A stretch of DNA of 6,743 nucleotides from Deltaproteobacteria bacterium (GCA_031267005.1 JAIRZX010000160.1:1-6743), one strand, 5' to 3'. Numbered from the stretch's first letter, positions 1 to 6,468 are shown. Notes: a model not told the origin generated them from the letters alone. Numbers and translations: made by a program.

Positions 1-180
1 CCCAAGGCATGCTCCCGCGTCCCAAGGCGTGCTCCCGCGTCCCCCGCGTCCCAAGGCGCGCTCCGCGCCTCCCGCGTCCCAAGGCGCGCTCCGCGCCTCC
101 CGCGTCCCAAGGCGTGCTCCCGCGTCCCCCGCGTCCCCAAGGCGTGCTCCCGCGCCTCCCGCGTCCCAAGGCGTGCGGAC
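1..180. repeat. Short direct-repeat array with hairpins, cut by the left edge
   Basis: The octamer CCCAAGGC occurs seven times, starting at 1, 21, 50, 78, 106, 136 and 165, so the spacing is 20, 29, 28, 28, 30 and 29 bp. Between the copies lie variants of GCTCCCGCGT and GCTCCGCGCCTCCCGCGT. Two units contain a perfect 6-bp stem with a 3-base loop (GGCGCG-CTC-CGCGCC at 55-69 and 83-97). The array begins 9 bp beyond the stop of the kinase gene and continues past the window edge, so its full length is unknown. There are no unique spacers between conserved repeats, so it is a degenerate minisatellite, not a CRISPR. No T-run follows the hairpins on either strand, so a standard intrinsic terminator is not supported. 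The open frames that cross it are Pro/Arg/Ala-rich and come from GC composition. Confidence 0.85.
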
Positions 181-189
181 TTGCCGCCC

Positions 190-2979
190 TCAGCCTCCGG
201 CCGGCGCAAGGGCGTCCGCCGGGGCCACCCCCTGCTCTAGGGTTATCACCGCGTCCATGGCCTTCTGGAAGTCCGCTGTGAGGACCAGATCCGCGATTTC
301 CGTCACGGCCTCGAGCTTCATGGCGGAGAGCGGGAGGGCTTTGAGCCTCTCCAGGGCGGAGTCGGTGCCGGCCACGTCGAAGTTGTCCAGCGCCGACCGG
401 AGCGTCGAGAGCAGGCGGAAGAACTCTGGGCCCACGCCGCCCTCGCGGCGTCCCGGCCTGGAGGCGGCCAGGAGCTCCTTCACGCGGGCGGAGAGCATGT
501 TCAGCTCCTTGCGGAAAGGCCCGGCCCCGTCCCGGACCGCGGCCAAATCGCCCGAGCTGCCCGCAGCCTCAAGGGCGGCTGCCCTGGCGGAGAGGGGGTC
601 CGCCCCTACGTTCGCGAGCGAGCTTTTTAGCGCGTGCACCGTGATGGTGAAGTCCTGTAGGCTGTCGGCGTCGTGGACCTTGTCCAGGACCGAGCTCCGT
701 TCCCGGACGTCGCGCAGGAACACCCCCAGGGTGTCGAACCAGCGGGCCCGGGACCCGCCGGTACGCAGGACGCCCGCGTCGGCGTCCAGCCCGTCTATGG
801 AAGGCAGCGGCGCCCCGGAGGCATCGGCGCCGTCCGAGCCGGGGGCCCTGGGCGGCCCCTCCAGCTTGTCGGCGGGGAGCCACTTCCTCAGCACCTCGTC
901 GAGCTTGAAGACGTCTATGGGCTTGGACAGGAAGTCGTTGAAGCCGCTTTCCAAAAACATCTGGCGCATGCCGCTCACGGCGTTGGCCGTGAGGGCTATC
1001 ACGGGGAGCCCCGCGTAGGCGCCGCCGTCCATCCGCCTTATCTCCTCCACTGCCTTGAGCCCGTCCATCTCGGGCATCATGTGGTCCATCAGCACCGCGT
1101 CGAAGCCCTCCTGGCGGACCATGTCGACCGCCTCCCGGCCGTTCATGCAGGTGAAGACCTTGACGCGGTAGGGCTGGAGGAGGCCTTCGGCAACGAGGAG
1201 GTTCGAGGAGAAGTCGTCCACCACCAGCACCTTGGCCCCGGGGGAGGTGAAGGTGGCCTTCTGCTTGCGGTCGGGCCCGGCGGAGCCGGGGCGGAACTCT
1301 CCCATGGGTTCCCAGTCGAAGACTATCTGGACGACGGAGGCGGTGAATGCCGATCCCTTCCCGAACTCGGAGCTGACGGAGATCTCCCCGCCCATGGCCT
1401 CGCAGAGGCTCTTGGCGATGGAAAGGCCCAGTCCCGTGCCCTCTATGCTGGGGTTCAGCTGGGCGTCCACCCGGCTGAACTCGCGGAACAGCTTGGGGAA
1501 GTCCTCGGACTTGATGCCTATGCCCGAGTCCTCGACCGTGAAAGAGAGCCTCACAGTGTGGTCTCCCGTGGGCTCGGCCGAGGCCGAGAGCCGTATGAAG
1601 CCCTCCTTCGTGTACTTCACGGAATTGGACAGGAGGTTCATGAGCACCTGGCGGATGCGCACGGCGTCCCCTATGAGCACGCAGGGCAGGTTGGGCGAGA
1701 TGTCGACCGAGAACTCCAGGCTCGTCTCCGCCACCTTCACCCGGATGATGGTGAGCAAGTCGTTTATGGTGGAGGCGGTGTTGTAGGGGGTGGAGACTAT
1801 GGAGAGCTGGCCGGTCTGGATCTTGGAGAAGTCCAGGATCTCGTCAATTATCCCCAGGAGTATCTCGCCCGAGTTCTGGATGCCGGTTATGTACTCCGCC
1901 CCCCTGGGGCCGCCGTACTCCCGGCGCACAAGTTCCGAGAGCCCTATTATGGCCGAGAGCGGCGTCCTTATCTCGTGGGACATGCGGGCCAGGAAGGTGG
2001 ACTTGGTCTGGTTCTCCCGCTCCGATTTCTGGCGGTCGCCGTAGAGCTTCAGGAGGCCGAACGACAGCGCCGTGGCGAAGCACAGCCCCAGGGCGCACAG
2101 CATGCCCAGCGTGAAATAGACGTCCCTGTAATAGGTCCAGTAGGGGGTGACCAGGGCCACGTACCACCCGTTGTACATTTCCCGGACGGAAGCTATGGCG
2201 TCTTCCCCGCCGCCCTCGGCGAAGCGGAACGCCGAGACCCTGCCCTCAGCGAGGAGCCCGTCGTAGATGTCCCTGTAGCCGTCCGAGACGTCCCTGAACA
2301 GCATCCCGAGGTGCCTTGGGTCCGGGTGGCCCAGGATCAGCTTGTCGGCGTTCATGATGACGCCGTAGGTGCCCGAGGGCAACGGCAGCGTGTCCATGTA
2401 GTCCTGGAAGAAGGACATGTCCACGTCCACCACCAGGGCCCCCCGCATCCCCCCGGAGGGGCCGGCCACGGCCCGGACGATGCTTATCACCATCGTCCCC
2501 TTGTCCGAGTCCGCGTAGGGCTCGGTGTACGCGTTCGTGCCGGGCCTGGCGCGGACCGCGGCGTCGTACCAGGGCCTGGTCTCGGGGACGAAGCTCGCGT
2601 CTGGGTTGTAGCCCATGCTGTCGACTATGGCCCCGTCCAGGTAGGCGAACATGCCGTTGAATCCCAACAGCCACCGCGAGCGGTCGCGCAGGATGGAGGT
2701 GGACTCCTTGAGGTAGTCCGCGACGTCCGTCTGCGGGCGGCCTTCCTCCAGGAGCTTCTCGACCTGTTCGGAGGCAATGACCAGCGCCGCCTCGGGCTCG
2801 GAGAAGCCCAGACGGATGAAGGCCTCGGTGGAGACCATGGACTCCTCCATGTTCTGGAGGATGTTCCGGTTGACCACCGCCCCGAGCGACAGGTAGCTGG
2901 TCGCGGCCATGAGCATGAAGGCCGCGTACACCAGCGCGATCTTCACCGCGTTGGCCTTGAGGTTGTTCTTCCATTCCAT
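190..2979 (-). CDS. Membrane-bound hybrid sensor histidine kinase (dCache-HisKA-HATPase-REC-Hpt)
   Basis: The protein has 929 residues. A short basic N-terminus leads into a first membrane helix (about 11-36). A periplasmic dCache sensor follows (about 37-284; R135-P-W137-Y138, Y151, Y155, D185), then a second membrane helix (about 287-313). The HisKA motif MSHEIRTP gives phospho-acceptor His335. The ATPase domain (about 433-552) shows Asn452 in the N box, DSGIGI at 484-489 and GTGLGLS at 514-520. A receiver domain (about 583-700) has D588/D589, acceptor Asp632, Thr664 and Lys686. An Hpt domain (about 730-838) carries His782 in the HALKS motif. All catalytic residues look intact, so a His-Asp-His relay is expected, needing a separate receiver for output; the HD-GYP regulator in this window is a candidate. 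About 85 C-terminal residues form an Ala/Leu-rich helical tail with no named function. The start at 2979 is chosen because the frame upstream, open to 3342, is Pro/Arg/Ala-rich repeat DNA and the membrane helix follows directly. No promoter was recognised. Confidence 0.95.
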   Translation of the reverse strand: MEWKNNLKANAVKIALVYAAFMLMAATSYLSLGAVVNRNILQNMEESMVSTEAFIRLGFSEPEAALVIASEQVEKLLEEGRPQTDVADYLKESTSILRDRSRWLLGFNGMFAYLDGAIVDSMGYNPDASFVPETRPWYDAAVRARPGTNAYTEPYADSDKGTMVISIVRAVAGPSGGMRGALVVDVDMSFFQDYMDTLPLPSGTYGVIMNADKLILGHPDPRHLGMLFRDVSDGYRDIYDGLLAEGRVSAFRFAEGGGEDAIASVREMYNGWYVALVTPYWTYYRDVYFTLGMLCALGLCFATALSFGLLKLYGDRQKSERENQTKSTFLARMSHEIRTPLSAIIGLSELVRREYGGPRGAEYITGIQNSGEILLGIIDEILDFSKIQTGQLSIVSTPYNTASTINDLLTIIRVKVAETSLEFSVDISPNLPCVLIGDAVRIRQVLMNLLSNSVKYTKEGFIRLSASAEPTGDHTVRLSFTVEDSGIGIKSEDFPKLFREFSRVDAQLNPSIEGTGLGLSIAKSLCEAMGGEISVSSEFGKGSAFTASVVQIVFDWEPMGEFRPGSAGPDRKQKATFTSPGAKVLVVDDFSSNLLVAEGLLQPYRVKVFTCMNGREAVDMVRQEGFDAVLMDHMMPEMDGLKAVEEIRRMDGGAYAGLPVIALTANAVSGMRQMFLESGFNDFLSKPIDVFKLDEVLRKWLPADKLEGPPRAPGSDGADASGAPLPSIDGLDADAGVLRTGGSRARWFDTLGVFLRDVRERSSVLDKVHDADSLQDFTITVHALKSSLANVGADPLSARAAALEAAGSSGDLAAVRDGAGPFRKELNMLSARVKELLAASRPGRREGGVGPEFFRLLSTLRSALDNFDVAGTDSALERLKALPLSAMKLEAVTEIADLVLTADFQKAMDAVITLEQGVAPADALAPAGG

Positions 2980-2980
2980 T

Positions 2981-2994
2981 GGGGGGCACCCCCC
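2981..2994 (-). promoter_or_regulatory. G-rich ribosome-binding site inside a hairpin before the kinase start
   Basis: Read on the minus strand, GGGGGG-TG-CCCCCC stands one base before the kinase ATG. The G-run is the only candidate Shine-Dalgarno; it can pair with the anti-SD CCUCC using a G-U wobble, with 9 bases to the ATG. The same run is exactly complementary to the C-run beside it, so the message can fold (about 5 bp with a 4-base loop) and hide the site. A second stem, CCCGC with GCGGG around an 8-base loop, lies just upstream at about 3002-3019. The pairing is seen in the sequence; a role in limiting translation is inference. Confidence 0.4.
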
Positions 2995-3146
2995 GCGCGG
3001 GCCCGCAGGGCCCGGCGGGTACCTTTCCTTCGTGATGGGGCGGCCCGGCGCGGCCGGGCCGGCGCCCGGCGCCGCGGGGCCCCCCGGCGTTCCGGGGAGG
3101 GAGGCGCCCTGCCGGGGGCGGGCCGGGATTGGGAAACTGGAAAGGC

Positions 3147-3164
3147 GGGGCAGGGCGGGGCGGG
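3147..3164 (+). other. G-quadruplex motif
   Basis: The plus strand reads GGGG-CA-GGG-C-GGGG-C-GGG: four G-runs with loops of one or two bases, which is a textbook G-quadruplex motif. It lies in the gap between the BMP and kinase genes. Because both genes run on the minus strand, the G-rich strand is the template strand and the transcript here is C-rich. Folding in the cell is not shown. Confidence 0.6.
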
Positions 3165-3194
3165 CCTCAAGCGGCACGCGGGAAGCTCGGGAGC

Positions 3195-3310
3195 GGGCCC
3201 GGAGCGCGGCAAGGGCCGGAGCGCGGCAAGGGCCGGAGGGGGGCTGGCGGGCCCGGAGCGCGGCAAGGGCCGGAGGGGGGCTGGCGGGCCCGGAGCGCGG
3301 CAAGGGCCGG
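3195..3310. repeat. 37-bp tandem repeat in the BMP-kinase gap
   Basis: A 17-bp core, GGAGCGCGGCAAGGGCC, occurs at 3201, 3218, 3255 and 3292. The last three copies are 37 bp apart: 3218-3254 and 3255-3291 are identical 37-mers, and the third copy matches for 19 bp before diverging. The first two cores are directly adjacent (17 bp apart), as if an extra partial unit had been inserted. GGGCCC closes each unit (3195-3200, 3249-3254, 3286-3291). The array sits inside the 390-bp gap (2980-3369), which otherwise holds GC-rich inverted repeats and no credible gene. Exact identity between copies suggests recent slippage or unequal exchange. Confidence 0.9.
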
Positions 3311-3321
3311 GGGGGACGGGG
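3304..3321 (+). other. Second G-quadruplex motif; C-rich transcript 3' of BMP
   Basis: The plus strand shows GGG-CC, then seven Gs, AC and GGGG, which satisfies the four-run G-quadruplex pattern. It lies about 50 bp downstream of the BMP stop. The corresponding minus-strand RNA from about 3300 to 3365 is long, C-rich and partly G-poor, the composition expected of a Rho utilisation site. A 10-bp palindrome TTCCCGGGAA is at 3327-3336. There is no T-run, so an intrinsic terminator for BMP is not visible here; Rho-dependent termination is an inference. Confidence 0.45.
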
Positions 3322-3369
3322 CGCCGTTCCCGGGAAGGGCACCAGGGAGGGGGGGCGGCCCCGCGGCGG

Positions 3370-4530
3370 TCAGTCCACCTCCACCACGTTCCTGTAGTAC
3401 CAGTGGCTGTCCATGGACACCTGGCTGTAGTTGAGCCTGCCTCCTGGCTCACCCACTGTGCGCCCGTCGTTGGTGGCGAGCGCGCCTTCGAAGACGTCGC
3501 CCTGTCCTCCCTCGATCCGCCGCCTGGCCCGCTCCACCCTGGCCACGGCGCCCTCGGGGGCGAGGGAGGGCTTTAAGGGGGTTATGTCCACCATGCCGTC
3601 CTCGAGGTCCCCCACGTAAGGCTTGGTGGTGAACGTGCCGTCCACGATGGACCCGGCGAGCAGCTTGTAGTAGACGCCCCAGTTCCAGACGACGGAGGCC
3701 ACCACGCTCCCGGGCGCGTCCGCGGACATGTCGGAGTGGTAGCCTATGCCCCAGATCCCCAGCTTCTCGGCCTCCCGCTGCGGGGCCGGGGTGTTCGTGT
3801 GCTGGGCTATCACGTCGGCGCCTTCGCCCACGAGCTTCCTCGCGGCCCGCGCCTCCCCCTCGGGGTCCAGCCAGCGGTGGATGACGGCCACCAGCACCCT
3901 GGCCCTGGGGTTGGCCTCCTCGACGCCTATCGCGAAGGCGTTGAGGCCTCCCGTCACCTCCGAGTTCTCGCGCCCCCGGGCCGCCACGTAGCCTATTTTG
4001 TCGGTCTTGGTCCTCATGCCGGCCACGAGCCCCGCCAGGTAGCGCGCCTGGTAGATCTTGCCGAAGTAGTTGGTGAAGTTGGTGCGGTTGAACTTGTAGC
4101 CGGAGGAGTTCGCGAAGACCACCCCGGGGTACTCCCGCGCCAGCTCCTCGCAGACGTCCATGTGGTTGTAGCTCGTGGCTATGATGACGTTGGCCCCGGC
4201 CGCCAGGAGTTCGCGCATGGCGTTCTCCACGGTGCGGTAGTCCCCGTCCGTCACGCTGTAGGCTTTGACGATCTGGCTTTCGCCGAGCCCCATGGCCAGC
4301 TGCATCTCGTCTATCCCGCGGTCGTGGGCGAAGGTGTAGCCGCTCCGGTTCCCCTCCAAGGCGTCGAACTGGAGGATGGCTATCTTGAGGTTTTCCTTGG
4401 GGAAGGGCTTGCCCGGGCTCCAGGCGGCCTTCTCCCCCCCGCCCCCGCAGGCCGCGAGCGCCAGGGCCGCCCATAAGGCGGCCGCCGCTGCGGGCGCCGG
4501 AAACGTATGTCGCGGCCGGATCTGCGCCAA
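3370..4530 (-). CDS. BMP-family substrate-binding lipoprotein (PnrA/Med type)
   Basis: The protein has 386 residues, a usual length for basic membrane lipoprotein (BMP) family binding proteins, periplasmic-binding-protein folds whose characterised members bind purine nucleosides. The N-terminus is a lipoprotein signal: Arg5, Arg7 and His8, an Ala/Leu core, and lipobox LAAC with Cys28, followed by a Gly-rich tether. Family landmarks are visible in order: GYTFAHDRG (64-72), a Rossmann-like segment with VIIATS (115-120), FGKIYQARYLAGLVAG (156-171), EVTGGLNAFAIG (191-202), DVIAQHTNTPAPQ (239-251), GYHSDMSA (263-270) and VWNWGVYYK (281-289). The start is TTG at 4530: GGAGGG lies 7 bases upstream, and the signal peptide begins there. 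The frame stays open to 5121, but that part is low-complexity Pro/Arg/Ala sequence. No transporter permease or ATPase is adjacent; the flanking genes are signalling proteins. It may feed a distant transporter or present ligand to a sensor. The exact ligand cannot be read from the sequence. Confidence 0.93.
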   Translation of the reverse strand: MAQIRPRHTFPAPAAAAALWAALALAACGGGGEKAAWSPGKPFPKENLKIAILQFDALEGNRSGYTFAHDRGIDEMQLAMGLGESQIVKAYSVTDGDYRTVENAMRELLAAGANVIIATSYNHMDVCEELAREYPGVVFANSSGYKFNRTNFTNYFGKIYQARYLAGLVAGMRTKTDKIGYVAARGRENSEVTGGLNAFAIGVEEANPRARVLVAVIHRWLDPEGEARAARKLVGEGADVIAQHTNTPAPQREAEKLGIWGIGYHSDMSADAPGSVVASVVWNWGVYYKLLAGSIVDGTFTTKPYVGDLEDGMVDITPLKPSLAPEGAVARVERARRRIEGGQGDVFEGALATNDGRTVGEPGGRLNYSQVSMDSHWYYRNVVEVD

Positions 4531-4537
4531 GCTTGAA

Positions 4538-4543
4538 CCCTCC
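4538..4543 (-). promoter_or_regulatory. Shine-Dalgarno GGAGGG that fixes the BMP TTG start
   Basis: Read on the minus strand, GGAGGG is followed by 7 bases (TTCAAGC) and TTG. This is the strongest ribosome-binding site in the window, and it stands exactly where the lipoprotein signal peptide should begin. No ATG or GTG start with comparable support lies near it. Confidence 0.8.
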
Positions 4544-5138
4544 AGACTGGCCCGGGCGGGCCGGGCGGAAACTGACGCCGGCCGGGCGGGCCGGGCGGCG
4601 GTGGACTTGCCGGAAGCGGCCGTCGGGCCGGGCGGACGGAAAGGGAGGGCCGAAGCGCCGGAAAGCCGAAGGCGCGGGTTCGGGAAAACACAGGCGGAAA
4701 ACCGGGGAAAGCCGGGAAAACGCCTGTTAAACTCCGGGAAACCGCCGGTGGACCTCAGGCCAAACCCCGGCAAGGCGCGGGCGGAAGGGAGGGGCGGGCG
4801 CCGAAAGCGCCTGACGGGGCGTCTGCGGAAAAAGGCGGGGCGCCCGCGCGAAAGGAGGCGGCCGGTCCGGGGGAACCCCCGCCTTTGGGGCTGCGCGCCC
4901 GCCTCGCGGCGAGCCTTACGGGCCGGGGAGGCCCGGGGTGGCGGAATGGCTCCGCTTCCGGCGGGCGCGGCGGCCGGGCTTCCGAACGGTCGGGCCTTGC
5001 CCGGGAATACCGGGGCAAAAGCGTGGAAAACAGGAAAAAAAGGATGCCGGAAAGGGCGGGAAAACGAGCGGTTAAACGGCAAGGCCTCGCGAAGGCCCCT
5101 CGCGTCCCTGAGCCAGGCCACGGGGGAAGCCTGCCATT

Positions 5139-5184
5139 AAAAACCGAAAAGCGCGAAAAGCCCGAAAAGCCCGGTAAATCCGGG
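5139..5184 (-). terminator. Candidate terminator downstream of the HD-GYP gene
   Basis: On the minus strand, about 90 bases past the HD-GYP stop, a perfect 5-bp stem (CCCGG-ATTTA-CCGGG, 5170-5184) is followed at once by CTTTTC. Two further TTTT blocks then occur at 9-bp spacing, and a final TTTTT ends at 5139. In such GC-rich DNA this clustering of Ts after a GC hairpin is striking. The stem is short and the first T-run is only four bases, so it may be a weak or partial terminator. Confidence 0.4.
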
Positions 5185-5276
5185 GGCCCGCCAGCCGTCA
5201 CCGCCCCCCCGGGAACGCAGCCCCGGCCCCGGCCGAGGCGGCGCCGGCCCGGACCGGCGAGGAGCGGCCGGCCCCC

Positions 5277-6413
5277 TCAGCCCATGGCCTTCTCGAAAAC
5301 CGAAACCACCTCCGGATCGAAGGCCGTGCCCGATCCCTCCTTGAGGATCGAGGCCGCGGCACCGTGCCCCATGGCGATGCGGTACGGGCGGACGCAGGTC
5401 AGGGCCTCGTAGACGTCCGCCACGGCCATGATCCTGCCGAGCAGGGGTATGTCCTCGCCCCTGAGCCCGTAGGGGTAGCCCCGGCCGTCCCAGCGCTCGT
5501 GGTGGCAGCCTGCCAGGATCCTCGCGTAGCGGAGGTAGTCCCCCGCGCCCTTGGCGTCGGCTATCCTGTTTATGAAGGCCGTCCCCAGCTCCACGTGGCG
5601 GCGGGCCTGCTCCAGCTCGGATGGGGTGAGCCTTCCGGGCTTCAGGATTATCTCCTCCGGAACGTAGAGCTTGCCGATGTCGTGGAGAAGCGAGGCGGGG
5701 CCCAGAAGACGGAGGTCCCAGCGGCCGGTCTCCTGGGCCCAGCGGCCGGAGCGGTGGGCGGCCTCGAAGAGCACGAAGGCGGACCCGCTCCCCGCGGCGG
5801 CGGAGACGGCAGCCCGGGCCTCGGCGTCGGGGGTCACCCAGGCGGCGCGGCCCGCCAGGGCCGATATGACGGCCCGCTGGGTGAGCAGGAGCGACGAGAG
5901 CGTGTCGTCCCGGCCCGGCTCGGCCGCTTGGCCCGCCGGGGGCGCCGCGGGCCTTTCCGGCGCTTTCCCGCACTCCCCGGCGGCGGCGCCGGGCGCCTCC
6001 TCCAACTTCTCCAGTTCCCGGTTCCGGCGCCTGAGGCGCACGAGCTCTATGTGGAGCGCTATGCGCTGGCGCAGGACGGGAGGGGAGAAGGGCTTCATGA
6101 TGTAGTCGACCGCCCCGAGGCCTATGCCCTCTAGCTCCTTGTCGCCCTCGCTCAAGGCCGTCAGGAAGATCACGGGGATGTCGCGGGTCTCCGGGCGCTC
6201 CCGCAGCTCCTTGAGGGCCTCGAATCCGTTCATCTCCGGCATCACCACGTCAAGCAGTATCAGCTCGGGCTTTTGCTTGTCGAGGAGATCGAACATCTTC
6301 TGGGCCGACGAGACGGTGAGCACCGTGTACTCGTCGGAAAGGCTCACCTTCCCGGCCATGAGATTGGTGCGGTTGTCGTCCACCAGCATTATGAGCGGAG
6401 GGATCTCGGGCAT
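5277..6413 (-). CDS. Response regulator with receiver and HD-GYP output domain
   Basis: The protein has 378 residues. The receiver domain (about 6-125) has D12/D13, phospho-acceptor Asp55 in LLDVVMPEMNG, Thr85 and Lys107, all intact. An Ala/Pro-rich linker (about 139-170) leads to an HD-GYP domain (about 175-375). That family hydrolyses cyclic di-GMP using a di- or tri-metal centre. Visible landmarks are HDIGK (H244, D245), H273, HHERWDGRGYP (H304, H305, D309, with Gly312-Tyr313-Pro314) and VADVYEAL (D333). The segment that normally holds TGGH or ETGxH before the HD pair reads TPDAEARAAV instead, so the first conserved metal-ligand His is missing. The start at 6413 is preferred over an in-frame ATG at 6482: receiver homology begins there, AAGGG lies 6 bases upstream, and the promoter at 6469-6498 would place the transcript start inside the longer frame. 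It is a cytoplasmic protein and a plausible acceptor for the hybrid kinase. Whether it still cleaves c-di-GMP is uncertain. Confidence 0.95.
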   Translation of the reverse strand: MPEIPPLIMLVDDNRTNLMAGKVSLSDEYTVLTVSSAQKMFDLLDKQKPELILLDVVMPEMNGFEALKELRERPETRDIPVIFLTALSEGDKELEGIGLGAVDYIMKPFSPPVLRQRIALHIELVRLRRRNRELEKLEEAPGAAAGECGKAPERPAAPPAGQAAEPGRDDTLSSLLLTQRAVISALAGRAAWVTPDAEARAAVSAAAGSGSAFVLFEAAHRSGRWAQETGRWDLRLLGPASLLHDIGKLYVPEEIILKPGRLTPSELEQARRHVELGTAFINRIADAKGAGDYLRYARILAGCHHERWDGRGYPYGLRGEDIPLLGRIMAVADVYEALTCVRPYRIAMGHGAAASILKEGSGTAFDPEVVSVFEKAMG

Positions 6414-6468
6414 TCGGTACCCTTGTCGTCCTTTCTTCCTTGGAAGGGAGCGCACAGGATGCCTTTTC

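Larger units (their letters stand above)
4531..5276. other. 746-bp gap without a credible gene; GAAA-tract-rich
   Basis: This stretch separates the HD-GYP stop from the BMP start. Frames are open on both strands, but their translations are Arg/Gly/Pro/Ala-rich with no recognisable domain, as expected from stop-poor GC-rich DNA. The plus strand carries about 19 GAAA words against a very GC-rich background. Some are spaced at about one helical turn: 4684, 4697, 4707 and 4716; 5026, 5034, 5050 and 5060; 5146, 5155 and 5164. At 4550-4610 the word GCGGGCCGGGCGG is repeated. A hairpin GGCCT-CGCGA-AGGCC lies at 5083-5097 and seven As at 5035-5041. No sigma70 or sigma54 promoter for BMP was recognised, although one must lie here or further upstream. 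Candidate roles are a long leader, a small RNA, or bent regulatory DNA; none is established. Confidence 0.6.

Noticed and set aside
1..180. CRISPR array
   Set aside because: The units follow each other without unique spacers, the spacing varies, and no cas gene is present.
2980..3342. N-terminal extension of the kinase frame (121 residues)
   Set aside because: It is translated repeat DNA, low-complexity Pro/Arg/Ala, and the membrane helix and normal N-terminus start at 2979.
673..3576. A 967-codon open frame on the plus strand opposite the kinase
   Set aside because: It runs antisense to two well-supported genes, its translation (rich in Gly, Val, His, Arg) shows no domain, and long antisense frames are expected in such GC-rich DNA.
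5035..5097. Terminator from the hairpin at 5083-5097 and the minus-strand T7 at 5035-5041
   Set aside because: The T-run lies about 40 bases past the stem, too far for an intrinsic terminator.
4531..5121. N-terminal extension of the BMP frame (197 residues)
   Set aside because: A lipoprotein signal peptide must be N-terminal, and the TTG at 4530 has a strong GGAGGG; the extension is low-complexity.
4376..5140. Plus-strand frame of 254 codons across the gap, very basic
   Set aside because: It overlaps the BMP signal-peptide region in antisense, has no recognisable domain, and its Arg/Gly/Lys composition follows from the GC and GAAA-rich DNA.
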